Assembly (NCBI RefSeq): GCF_004343585.1
Contig: NZ_SLYW01000002.1
Coordinates: forward strand, 682,001-746,000
Direction: 5' to 3'
DNA length: 64,000 nucleotides
Source of the DNA: Neorhizobium sp. JUb45
GTDB lineage: Bacteria; Pseudomonadota; Alphaproteobacteria; Rhizobiales; Rhizobiaceae
Part shown: positions 29,453 to 37,595 of the stretch, piece after piece
Layout: the number at the start of each line of letters is the position of its first letter
Numbering within the stretch: position 1 is the first letter of the stretch
The notes under the pieces: model-generated
What the model was told of the DNA's origin: nothing
What the model saw: only the letters and a program-made list of their open reading frames with translations
Database searches by the model: none
Position numbers and translations under genes: made by a program

Positions 29453-30708
29453 TATTGAAACACCACTTCCAGATTATGCCCGTCATGGGCAATCACCCGG
29501 CAGGTGGTCTCGATGCCGTCAGCCGGGATCTGTAGCAGAAACTCTTCCGGCAAGTCGCTGGCATCAGAAACAACAAGCCCGGCGCTGTCCGATCCCAGCG
29601 ATTTCACCGAGCAGTTGACGAGGTTTCTGCGATCGTCGAACAGGATGAAGCCGGTGCGCAGCACGCGCTTGCGTTCGCCCCCCGTGACGGCATCTTTCTG
29701 CAATGCGCTCCATGAGCGGCACTGGTTGCGGCCTTCCTGCTTGGCGCGGTACATGGCGGCATCCGCCTGTGCTAGCAGGGTTTCGATATCCTTGCCGGTC
29801 AGCGAGCGCGAAGCGACACCAAAGCTCGCCGTCACCGAAATCGTCTTGTCGCCGATATCGACCGTCAGGCCTTCGAGTGCCTTGCGCAGCCGTTCCGCCG
29901 TCGCCATGGCGCCGTCCATATCCACATAGGGCAGCACGACGACAAACTCCTCGCCGCCGAACCGGCCGAACAGGTCGGTAGCCCGCAGCGTATGTTTGCA
30001 GGTGGCCGAGACCGCCTTCAGCACAATGTCGCCTGCCGCATGGCCATAGGTGTCGTTGATCGATTTGAAATGGTCGATATCGAGCACGATGCAGGACAGC
30101 GCATGCGCGTGGCGCTGCGCCAGCGTCACCATCTGATCGGCCTCGGTCTTGAAAGCGCGGCGTGTCAGCGCCTCGGTCAGGCTGTCGGTGGAAGCGGTCT
30201 GCAGAAGCTCGATGCGTTCCATCACCACGCCCGCCAGTTCCTGCATGATGCCGGTTTCGCGAATGCCAAAAGCCCGCGGGCGTTTGCCGACCGCGCAAAG
30301 TGTGCCGATCACATGGCCGGCTTTTGTCTTCATCGGGATGCCGGCGTAAAAACGCACATGCAGATCACCGGTCACGGCAGGGTGGTCGGCAAACCGTTCG
30401 TCGAGCGTCGCGTCCGGCACGATGATCGCTTCCTCGGCTGCCACCACATACCGGCAGAAACTGGCATCGCGGGGAATTTCACCGAAGGAAAGGCCATCGC
30501 AGGCCTTGTACCATTGCCGGTGCGCATCGATCAGCGAAACGATGCCGATCTCGACATCAAAGATCTGCTGGATCAGCCGCACGATGCGGTCAAAACCTTC
30601 GTCGCGCGGACTGTCGAGCAGGTCGAGTTCCTGCAGCGCCGCCAGCCGGTCGGCTTCCCGCTGCAGCGTCATGGCGGGCGTCTGTTCGAGAATTCTCGTG
30701 GCCGTCAT
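29452..30708 (-). CDS. GAF-GGDEF diguanylate cyclase with a C-terminal PilZ-like domain
   Basis: It is predicted to make cyclic di-GMP. The protein (418 aa from the ATG at 30708, with GGGAGA at good spacing) has a GAF domain at about 20-165 and a GGDEF domain at about 175-330. The active site is GGEEF and an inhibitory-site RATD lies five residues before it, so product feedback is likely. The last 75 residues, with an RKRVLR segment and an NCSVKSLGSDSAGL stretch, look like a degenerate PilZ domain. A longer frame starts at 30747 without a clear RBS. No membrane segment is present. Confidence 0.9.
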   Translation of the reverse strand: MTATRILEQTPAMTLQREADRLAALQELDLLDSPRDEGFDRIVRLIQQIFDVEIGIVSLIDAHRQWYKACDGLSFGEIPRDASFCRYVVAAEEAIIVPDATLDERFADHPAVTGDLHVRFYAGIPMKTKAGHVIGTLCAVGKRPRAFGIRETGIMQELAGVVMERIELLQTASTDSLTEALTRRAFKTEADQMVTLAQRHAHALSCIVLDIDHFKSINDTYGHAAGDIVLKAVSATCKHTLRATDLFGRFGGEEFVVVLPYVDMDGAMATAERLRKALEGLTVDIGDKTISVTASFGVASRSLTGKDIETLLAQADAAMYRAKQEGRNQCRSWSALQKDAVTGGERKRVLRTGFILFDDRRNLVNCSVKSLGSDSAGLVVSDASDLPEEFLLQIPADGIETTCRVIAHDGHNLEVVFQ

Positions 30709-30860
30709 CGTGCATGTCTCCCGGAAGCCGTGCTGCCGCTGTGTCATTTGATATATTAGGCATAATTCGATGCGGCTTCCTACGCAACCGTACCCGACAT
30801 CCGGACCGCTTCCCGGCGTTCAAGCCGACGTTATCTCGCTCCGCCGCCGTACCTTCCATG

Positions 30861-30914
30861 ATTGCGAAAAGCGCAATTCGCGTTTGACAAACAAAATCAT
30901 GCCCGACACTATAT
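30861..30914 (+). promoter_or_regulatory. Promoter candidate for the solute-binding protein gene
   Basis: A perfect -35 TTGACA at 30884-30889 is followed after 18-19 bp by ACTATAT (30908-30914), close to the rhizobial -10 pattern. Just upstream an ATTGCG-AAAAG-CGCAAT inverted repeat (30861-30877) could be an operator. The start codon lies 54 bp downstream. Confidence 0.5.
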
Positions 30915-30967
30915 CCATAATAAGAATGCATATTCCATAATTGTGGTTTATCGAAAAAGGGAACTCC

Positions 30968-32491
30968 ATGCTCAGACACGCCTTGTTCGCAGCGCCTTTC
31001 CTGCTCTTATCCGCCATCCCAAATCAGAGTTTTGCAGCCGGCGTCGTTAATGTCGCCACGATCGGCGAGCCGCCGACGCTCGACCCGATGGCCTCCACGG
31101 CCGACGTTGTCGGCATGACCACGCAGCACATCTTTGAAACGCTGTTCACCTTCGATGCCGAATGGAATGTCGTGCCGCTTCTCGCCGAAGCGATGCCGAC
31201 CGTGTCCGCCGACGGCAAGACCTATGACATCACCCTTCGCAAGGGCATCAAGTTCCACGACGGTTCGACCATGACATCCGCAGATGTGGTCGCCTCGGTC
31301 GAGCGCTGGGTGAAGATCGCCTCGCGCGGCAAACAGATTGCGCCATACTTCACCTCGATCACCGCCAAGGGTGACGATGCCGTGCAGATCGTGCTGAGCA
31401 AGCCTTATGCGCCGCTGCTGTCGTTGCTCGCTTTCAACAATTCGGCCGCCGTCATCATGCCGAAGGCGAACCTTGCCGAAGACCCGCTGACAAAGTTCAT
31501 CGGCACTGGCCCGTATCTCCTGAAGGAGCGCAAGGCCGACCAGTATCTGCAGCTCACCCGTTTCGATGGCTATCAGCCGCGTTCGGAAGTGGCCAACGGT
31601 TTTGGCGGCGCCCGCAAGGCGATCCTCGATGAAATCCGTTTCGTGCCGGTGCCGGATGCCAATACACGACTCGAAGGCGCGATCTCCGGCCAGTTCGATT
31701 ATGCCGACTCGCTGGCGCCTGAAACATTCGACCGCCTGAAAGCCTCGGATGCTTCGGAACCGGTGGTGCTGAAACCCTATGGTGCACCGGTTTTCGTCAT
31801 GAACACCAAGGAAGGCGTGCTGGCGACAAAGGAAATGCGCCACGCCATACAGGCGGCGCTCAACCCGGAAGACATGCTGCTTGCCGCCTTCGGCAATCCG
31901 GAATTTTTTGCCGTCAATGGCGCGCTTTATCCGGAAGGGTATGTCTGGCACACGCAGGAGGGCATCGAGCGTTACGGCAATGGTGATCCCGAAACCGCAG
32001 CCTCCATGGCCAAGGAAGCCGGATATGACGGCGAAAAGCCGATCCGCATCCTGACGAGCCGCCAGTACGAATTCCATTACAAGATGGCGCAGGTCGCAGC
32101 TGAATATCTGAAGGCCGCCGGCTTCAAGGTGGAACTCGGTGTGTTCGACTGGGCGACACTCACCACCCGCCGCGCCGATCCAAAGCTGTGGGACATTTTT
32201 ATCACCCACGGCCCGTTCCCGCCGGAGCCGATCCTCAACGGCTGGATGTCCGACAGCTATCCCGGCTGGTGGGCAACGCCTGCCAAGACCGCTGCCGTCG
32301 AACCCTTCATCGCCGAGCCGGATCAGGAAAAGCGTAAAGTTCTCTGGGCTGAAATCCAGAAGACCTTTTACGAGGAAGCCCCGGTCTACAAGGTCGGCGA
32401 TTTCAACGCGCTCGGCTCGAAAAAGAAGACGCTGAAGGACTTTCAGCCGTCGCCCTGGCCGTTCTTCTGGAATGTCAGCACGGCCAACTGA
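30968..32491 (+). CDS. ABC transporter substrate-binding protein, family 5
   Basis: This periplasmic binding protein has 507 aa. A signal peptide (MLRHALFAAPFLLLSAI, cleavage near SFA-AG) is followed by the SBP_bac_5 fold: EPPTLDPMASTADVVGM, DGKTYDITLRKGIKFHDG and GTGPYLLKE are typical. This family binds oligopeptides, opines, nickel chelates or, in some bacteria, oligosaccharides. There is no lipobox. No permease or ATPase genes follow; the next gene is a GH1 glycosidase. The ATG at 30968 has AAGGGAACT upstream; the frame from 30941 adds residues that would spoil the signal peptide. Confidence 0.9.
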   Translation: MLRHALFAAPFLLLSAIPNQSFAAGVVNVATIGEPPTLDPMASTADVVGMTTQHIFETLFTFDAEWNVVPLLAEAMPTVSADGKTYDITLRKGIKFHDGSTMTSADVVASVERWVKIASRGKQIAPYFTSITAKGDDAVQIVLSKPYAPLLSLLAFNNSAAVIMPKANLAEDPLTKFIGTGPYLLKERKADQYLQLTRFDGYQPRSEVANGFGGARKAILDEIRFVPVPDANTRLEGAISGQFDYADSLAPETFDRLKASDASEPVVLKPYGAPVFVMNTKEGVLATKEMRHAIQAALNPEDMLLAAFGNPEFFAVNGALYPEGYVWHTQEGIERYGNGDPETAASMAKEAGYDGEKPIRILTSRQYEFHYKMAQVAAEYLKAAGFKVELGVFDWATLTTRRADPKLWDIFITHGPFPPEPILNGWMSDSYPGWWATPAKTAAVEPFIAEPDQEKRKVLWAEIQKTFYEEAPVYKVGDFNALGSKKKTLKDFQPSPWPFFWNVSTAN

Positions 32492-32516
32492 TCCCGCCGC
32501 CACTTCCTGACATCCC

Positions 32517-32545
32517 GCATGTCCCGCGCCTCTCGCGGGGCATGC
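32517..32545 (+). other. Hairpin between the binding protein and GH1 genes
   Basis: A 12-bp stem with one G-T pair (GCATGTCCCGCG at 32517-32528 with CGCGGGGCATGC at 32534-32545) closes a five-base loop. It is followed by an A-rich rather than T-rich stretch, so it is probably an mRNA-stabilising element that lets some read-through into the glycosidase gene. Confidence 0.4.
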
Positions 32546-32579
32546 CCAAAATCTCATTCATCGATAACGAGCATCCGTC

Positions 32580-33908
32580 ATGACGCGTTCATTTCCCAAG
32601 GACTTTCTCTGGGGCGTCGCCGCCTCTGCCTTCCAGACCGAAGGCGCCGTCAACAAGGATGGCCGCGGCCAGAGCGTCTGGGACGTTTATGCCCACACGC
32701 CCGGCCGCACCACCAATGGCGAAACCGCCGACATCGCCTGCGATCATTACCATCGTTACCCGGAGGATATCGGCCTGATGAGCGGGCTGGGCGTCGGCGC
32801 CTACCGCCTGTCGACCGCATGGCCGCGCATCTTCCCGGAAGGCTCGGGTCAGGTGAACCAGCGCGGGCTGGATTTTTACGATCGCGTCATCGACCTTCTG
32901 CTGCATGAAGGCATCGAGCCGTGGATCTGCCTGCATCACTGGGACATGCCGGTGGCGGTGGAGGAAAAGGGCGGCTGGCGCTCCCGCGAAACACCGAAGA
33001 TTTTTGCCGATTACGCCGCCACCATCGCCCGCCATTTTGGCGACCGCGTCAAACGTTTCGCGCCGATCAACGAACCCAACGTCATTCCGTGGGTGGCCTA
33101 TAATGTCGGCCGCCACGCGCCGGGAAAACAGTCCTACGAGGACAGCCTCAAGGCCATCCACACGCTCAACCTTGCCCATGGTTATTCGGTGAAAGCCGTG
33201 CGCGCTGAAGCGCCGGATGCGCAGGTCGGCAACATCGTCTCGCTCGGCCCGGTGCGCCCGCATTATGACGATGCCGCCCATGAGGAAGCCCGTATTCTCG
33301 GCGATTGCCTGTGGCGCCGCGCCCTGGTCGATCCGCTCTGGCTCGGCACCTATCCGGAGCCGATCGCCAAGGAAATGGAGCCACTGATCCTCGGCGACGA
33401 CATGGCCGATATCAGCCAGAAAATGGATTTCTTTGGCCTCAACCATTACAATCCGGTCTTTGTCGGCCCCAACAAGAACACCACGTTCGGCATCGCCGAA
33501 ACCGCCCCGCCAACCGGCATGGGCCCGCTCACCGATGTCAACTGGGTGGTCGATCCGCAGGCGTTTCTCGAACAGATCCGCGACACCAGCGAGCGTTACA
33601 ACAAGCCCACGATCTACATCACCGAAAACGGTGCGTCCTATCCCGACGCTCTCGGCCCCGACCGCAAGGTCATCGACAAGGACCGCATCGCCTACTTTGA
33701 AGGCTACCTCAACGTCCTGCTCGACGCGCTGGAAGAGGGCCACGATGTGAGAGGGTATTTCGCCTGGTCGCTGATGGACAATTTCGAATGGGGCAGGGGT
33801 TTTTCCAAACGCTTTGGCCTCGTTTACGTCGATTACCCGACATTGCAGCGTATTCCGAAAGCGTCGTATCACTGGCTGAGCGAGGTTATTCGCAGGAACG
33901 CGCTGTAA
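32580..33908 (+). CDS. Beta-glucosidase, glycoside hydrolase family 1
   Basis: This is a cytoplasmic retaining beta-glycosidase of 442 aa (normal for GH1). It starts with FPKDFLWGVAASAFQTEGA, the family entry motif. The acid/base glutamate is E165 in INEPN and the nucleophile is E349 in ITENG; the C-terminal aglycone loop reads SLMDNFEWGRGFSKRFGL. Likely substrates are cellobiose-type or plant beta-glucosides. It lies 88 bp after the orphan binding protein gene and may share its promoter. No signal peptide. Confidence 0.95.
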   Translation: MTRSFPKDFLWGVAASAFQTEGAVNKDGRGQSVWDVYAHTPGRTTNGETADIACDHYHRYPEDIGLMSGLGVGAYRLSTAWPRIFPEGSGQVNQRGLDFYDRVIDLLLHEGIEPWICLHHWDMPVAVEEKGGWRSRETPKIFADYAATIARHFGDRVKRFAPINEPNVIPWVAYNVGRHAPGKQSYEDSLKAIHTLNLAHGYSVKAVRAEAPDAQVGNIVSLGPVRPHYDDAAHEEARILGDCLWRRALVDPLWLGTYPEPIAKEMEPLILGDDMADISQKMDFFGLNHYNPVFVGPNKNTTFGIAETAPPTGMGPLTDVNWVVDPQAFLEQIRDTSERYNKPTIYITENGASYPDALGPDRKVIDKDRIAYFEGYLNVLLDALEEGHDVRGYFAWSLMDNFEWGRGFSKRFGLVYVDYPTLQRIPKASYHWLSEVIRRNAL

Positions 33909-33929
33909 GGTATTGAATGCAAACGCCAA

Positions 33930-33950
33930 CGGCCCGGCATGTCCGGGCCG
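33930..33950. other. GC-rich hairpin after the GH1 gene
   Basis: CGGCCCGG (33930-33937) pairs with CCGGGCCG (33943-33950) around CATGT. It lies 21 bp after the stop codon. There is no T run, so termination would be inefficient or Rho-assisted. Confidence 0.4.
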
Positions 33951-34051
33951 CCACCCTGTGGGTATAATCCCCCAATCCGTTCAGCCAGACTTCCCATTCG
34001 TCCGCCACTGCCTATTTCCCTGCGCGGGACCAATGACTTGCAGCGGACGAC

Positions 34052-35311
34052 ATGACCGAATTTTCCAAAAAACTGATGATGCCGACCGATGTCGCGCATA
34101 TCGTCATTTTCCATCCCGACGATCTGGCACATGCCGCCGAGTGGCCGATCGCCTGGTATAGCGAACCCTTCATCTATCCGGCTGAGAGTGCCGCCGGCCG
34201 TCTGGTCGCCTGGTGCACCGGTAGCGATGGCGGTTTTGCCGTTCGGCTGACCAATGGCGCCGTCACCGAACGCGAGCAAAAATATGCCGGCCCAAGTTGG
34301 ACCTTTGCCTACACCGTGCGACACGGCCGCGTTTTTCTCGACAATTCGGACGCATTGCCCGGCCTCGAACAGATGGCCAAGACATCGGATAACGAGGATT
34401 ACTGGATCGAGGTCGAGAATGGCGATTACGCCGTCACCGTCACGGCGATCGAATGGGACAAGGAACCGGGCGCCCATGACGAGGATTTCGACAAGCTGCC
34501 CAACTATGTCGTGCAGTTTCAGCCCCGCGATGGCCGTGTCATCGAACCGGCCCGCCGCCCGCCGGACCTCGAATGCCTGACCGATTTCGTGGCCACCGAC
34601 AGGCTGTCTTCAGGAACCGGGCGTACACCCGCTGCCGTCGATTACCAGCCTCTCTATCCCGCCTTCGTCTCGAAAAATGTCGCATGGACCGGCCAGACGT
34701 TCGAAACGAAGGGTGAAGCGCCGATCGGAACTGCGGTCGTTGCCGATGAGGATGGCGATGCAGACGTCTTCGATCAGCCCTATATCGCTGCCGCTGAACT
34801 CGTACCCGGCGCACCGGCGGTTGTCGTCGATTGCCGCAGTTACGGCGGCGCCCCGGACGAACCGCAGGAATACGGTTTTCGTGTCGGGCAAGCGGTCAAG
34901 ATCGTCGCCATCGAAGGGCAGGTGAAAAACGGCAAACGCGGACCGCTCGGCACGACCGGCTTTTTCCGCCGTCGCCCGAAACCGGTGCCGGCAGATGCCT
35001 TGCCGCTGGTTCGCATCGCGCCTCTGAACCCGACAGCCGATACGCCCGTCACCATCGAACAGGCAGTTTTGCGTGAAAAGCTCGTCACCGATCTGGAGGA
35101 GGGCGGTCCGCTGGCAAAACGTCTTGGCGGCATCGCATCCTACGAGGCGCTGAAACTGCGCGCCTCTGATAACGACGACGCCTTGGCGCGCTGGCTGCTG
35201 GAGCATCTGCCATTGTCAGCCGGACAGCGGCTGCAGATTGGTGTTCTGCCGCCGAATGCCCGACGGGCTGCGCTGGATGAAGCATACCGGAAGGTGTCCT
35301 CCGGAAAATGA
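34052..35311 (+). CDS. Uncharacterised 419-aa protein
   Basis: I do not recognise this protein. It is soluble and acidic, without signal peptide, membrane segment or Cys pairs. The first 160 residues look like one domain, rich in Trp and aromatic residues (IVIFHPDDLAHAAEWPIAWY, then YAGPSWTFAYTVRHGRVFLD). Residues of about 180-330 look like a second beta-rich domain, and the last 80 are helical. Codon use matches the neighbours, and the reverse strand has only short frames. It stands alone: 143 bp after the glycosidase, and it meets the PAS gene tail to tail four bases later. The RBS is weak. A later ATG at 34076 is an alternative start. Confidence 0.7.
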   Translation: MTEFSKKLMMPTDVAHIVIFHPDDLAHAAEWPIAWYSEPFIYPAESAAGRLVAWCTGSDGGFAVRLTNGAVTEREQKYAGPSWTFAYTVRHGRVFLDNSDALPGLEQMAKTSDNEDYWIEVENGDYAVTVTAIEWDKEPGAHDEDFDKLPNYVVQFQPRDGRVIEPARRPPDLECLTDFVATDRLSSGTGRTPAAVDYQPLYPAFVSKNVAWTGQTFETKGEAPIGTAVVADEDGDADVFDQPYIAAAELVPGAPAVVVDCRSYGGAPDEPQEYGFRVGQAVKIVAIEGQVKNGKRGPLGTTGFFRRRPKPVPADALPLVRIAPLNPTADTPVTIEQAVLREKLVTDLEEGGPLAKRLGGIASYEALKLRASDNDDALARWLLEHLPLSAGQRLQIGVLPPNARRAALDEAYRKVSSGK

Positions 35312-35315
35312 AATT

Positions 35316-35783
35316 TCAGTTCTGTGGCTCGAGAAACTCGACCCAGACCCTGTTGCCACCGCCTGCCGATGCCCGCCGATTGTCCTCACAAGGCTGTTCG
35401 TTTGCGGCGGGTGGGCGAAGCCTTTCCACAGCCAGCACTTCCAGCATGCCGGTTGCCATGCTCGGCAGGCCGTCGCGGTAGCGAAAACACGTGCCTCGAT
35501 TGCGGATGGTGACGATATCGTCGCCGCGGCAGATCCGGTTGATGACCATATAGGGATTGCCTGTCAGCACTGCCGTTCGGGTCGCCGTTGCCACCTGCTC
35601 GCGGTCGTCCGGATGCACCAGTTCCATGTAGCGCAACACCGAAAAACCATTGTTTACCGTCTCGGCGTCAATGCCGATATTGGCGGCAAACGTGGCGTCG
35701 CCCCAGATTTCGTCCCGGGCGATGTCCCAGGTAAAATAGCCATATTGCGGTTTGTTGTTGAACGAATAGGTGTCTCCCATCAC
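35316..35783 (-). CDS. Single PAS-domain protein
   Basis: This 155-aa soluble protein contains one PAS fold of the PAS_3 style: YGYFTWDIARDEIWGD, then the MELVHPDDREQVATAT segment, then RNRGTCFRYRDGLPSMATG. No kinase, GGDEF or DNA-binding domain is attached, so it is a stand-alone sensor or a partner of a separate kinase. The C-terminal 30 residues are Pro/Arg-rich. A poly-A stretch lies just upstream of its start. Confidence 0.8.
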   Translation of the reverse strand: MMGDTYSFNNKPQYGYFTWDIARDEIWGDATFAANIGIDAETVNNGFSVLRYMELVHPDDREQVATATRTAVLTGNPYMVINRICRGDDIVTIRNRGTCFRYRDGLPSMATGMLEVLAVERLRPPAANEQPCEDNRRASAGGGNRVWVEFLEPQN

Positions 35784-36144
35784 CTGTCCCCCTTTTTTTT
35801 AATGCCCGTTAAAATTGTTCTTTTTCAAATCAGTCGAGACATGATCTTTCGCAAAACGACTTCCGGGCAAGGGAGACTTTGTCGTTTTTTCGCCCATCCC
35901 GTCGATTTTTATGGGGCGGCATATCCAGATACCGTATCCGGTATGGCATTCGGGTAGTTTTACCCAATCCGATCATGCGGATAGGTGATGAATGACCAGT
36001 CACAATTCGGCCCACGCATACTGATCGGGCTAGCGTCGCGCTCCACTGCACCTTTTCCACACCCCCACGAGGAATGTCGCATTCGCGATGTGGATGCGCA
36101 AAACAGGCTGGACAACCCGAACGTAACTTCATAACGGTACATGC

Positions 36145-36157
36145 GTTACATTATTAC
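36145..36157. promoter_or_regulatory. Zur-box-like imperfect palindrome
   Basis: GTTACATTATTAC lies just upstream of the RBS of the AztD-like gene. It is an imperfect palindrome and agrees at most positions with the AT-rich GTTA...TAAC form of zinc-uptake regulator boxes as I recall them. A GTAAC at 36123-36127 forms a wider inverted repeat with its left half. This is a weak match and needs a scored motif search. Confidence 0.3.
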
Positions 36158-36167
36158 AGGAGACCTC

Positions 36168-37403
36168 ATGTCCCGCACCGGTTACGGCCTCGCGCTCGCC
36201 GCCTCCGCGCTTGCATCCACTTTTCTCGTGCCGCAGAGTTCGTTTGCCGAAGAAGAACATGCGGAAAGCTGGCGGCTTTTTGTTGCCGATCACACATTAC
36301 CGGTCGTGCGCGCCATCGATCTTGCCTCGGGCAAGGAGATTGGCCGTTTCGACACCAAGGGATTTAATGCCCTGTCGCTGTCGGAAAGCGGCCGCACCCT
36401 GTTCGCCATCCAGGGCGACGAAAATCTCGTGCAGGCCATCGATACCGGCGTCGCTCTCTCCGACCACGGCGATCACCGCGATATCGAACTCTCCGATCCC
36501 AGATTGCTGGCGACAACGATCACCGGCAAGAAGCCCGGCCACGTCGTGACCCATGGCGATGACATTGCCGTCTTCTACGATCGCGACAACCGTTTCGACC
36601 TCCTGTCCGAAGACGCCCTGATTGACGGCAAACCCGCAATTCGCGGTTTCGAAACCACGCTCGCCCATCACGGCGTCGCCGTGCCGATGGGAAGTTACCT
36701 GCTCACCTCGGTGCCGAAGACCGATGTGACGGTGAAGGAAGGCGAGTTGCCGCCGCGCCGCGGCCTGCGCGTGCTCGATCGCAACGGCAAGCAGGTGGGG
36801 GATATCGCCACCTGCTCGGACCTGCATGGTGAAGCCACATCTGCCCGTCTCGTTGCCTTCGGTTGCACGGAAGGTGTGCTCGTCGTCCGTCCGAATGGCG
36901 ACGAAGCCCCCAAGCTGGACCTGATCGCCTATGGCGACAAGCTGCCAAAGGGCAAGGTTTCGACCCTCCTGGGCGGCACGTCCATGCAGTTCTTCCTCGG
37001 CAATTACGGGGAGGACAAGGTGGCGCTGATCGATCCCGATGATACCGAAATGCCCTATCGCCTCGTTGATCTGCCCACCCGTCGCGTCGATTTTGCGCTC
37101 GATCCGGCTGAACCGCGTAATGCCTATGTGCTGACCGAGGACGGAAAACTGCACCTGATCGACACGATCGATGCAAAGATCAAACTGTCCGAAACTGTCA
37201 CCGAACCCTATAGCAAGGATGGTCACTGGCGCGATCCGCGCCCGCGTCTGGCCGTTGCCGGCGATCACATCGCCGTCACCGATCCACGCAATTCGACTGT
37301 GCGTATCATTGACCGAAAGACGCTGAAGGAAGTCCGCACCATCGACGTGGAAGGCAAGCCGTTTGTCATCGTCGCAGCTGGCGGCTCCGGCGCCACGCAT
37401 TGA
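36168..37403 (+). CDS. AztD-like periplasmic zinc metallochaperone
   Basis: The 411-aa exported protein has a signal peptide (SRTGYGLALAASALAS, cleavage near SFA-EE) and a repetitive beta-propeller-type body. LFVADHTLPVVRAIDLASGK near the N-terminus and LHLIDTIDAKI and VRIIDRKTLKEV near the C-terminus are blade repeats. The His/Asp-rich LSDHGDHRDIE near residue 105 could bind zinc. This matches AztD, which hands zinc to the binding protein of the AztABC importer in Paracoccus (family knowledge). The aztABC genes are not in this window. The ATG at 36168 follows AGGAG. Confidence 0.7.
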   Translation: MSRTGYGLALAASALASTFLVPQSSFAEEEHAESWRLFVADHTLPVVRAIDLASGKEIGRFDTKGFNALSLSESGRTLFAIQGDENLVQAIDTGVALSDHGDHRDIELSDPRLLATTITGKKPGHVVTHGDDIAVFYDRDNRFDLLSEDALIDGKPAIRGFETTLAHHGVAVPMGSYLLTSVPKTDVTVKEGELPPRRGLRVLDRNGKQVGDIATCSDLHGEATSARLVAFGCTEGVLVVRPNGDEAPKLDLIAYGDKLPKGKVSTLLGGTSMQFFLGNYGEDKVALIDPDDTEMPYRLVDLPTRRVDFALDPAEPRNAYVLTEDGKLHLIDTIDAKIKLSETVTEPYSKDGHWRDPRPRLAVAGDHIAVTDPRNSTVRIIDRKTLKEVRTIDVEGKPFVIVAAGGSGATH

Positions 37404-37412
37404 TCGGGTAAC

Positions 37413-37482
37413 GGCGGGCAGGGCGCCTGCCAACGGCCTTGCCCGCCATCCGGCCTTCCCTCCATCAACGCGGAGGGAAGGC
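37413..37482 (+). terminator. Tandem hairpins after the AztD-like gene
   Basis: GGCGGGCAGGGC (37413-37424) pairs with GCCTTGCCCGCC (37436-37447). A second perfect 11-bp stem, GCCTTCCCTCC (37453-37463) with GGAGGGAAGGC (37472-37482), follows. The T run is missing, so I regard this as a probable but weak terminator. Confidence 0.5.
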
Positions 37483-37595
37483 TCGTCGCGTGTGCTGAAT
37501 GCGGCCGGATGAGCCCGCCCACAATCAAAATCACGTCATCCCCTTGAGATCACAAGGCAACTCACCGAAGTAGGGCATCCGATCCCGCCCTGCGA

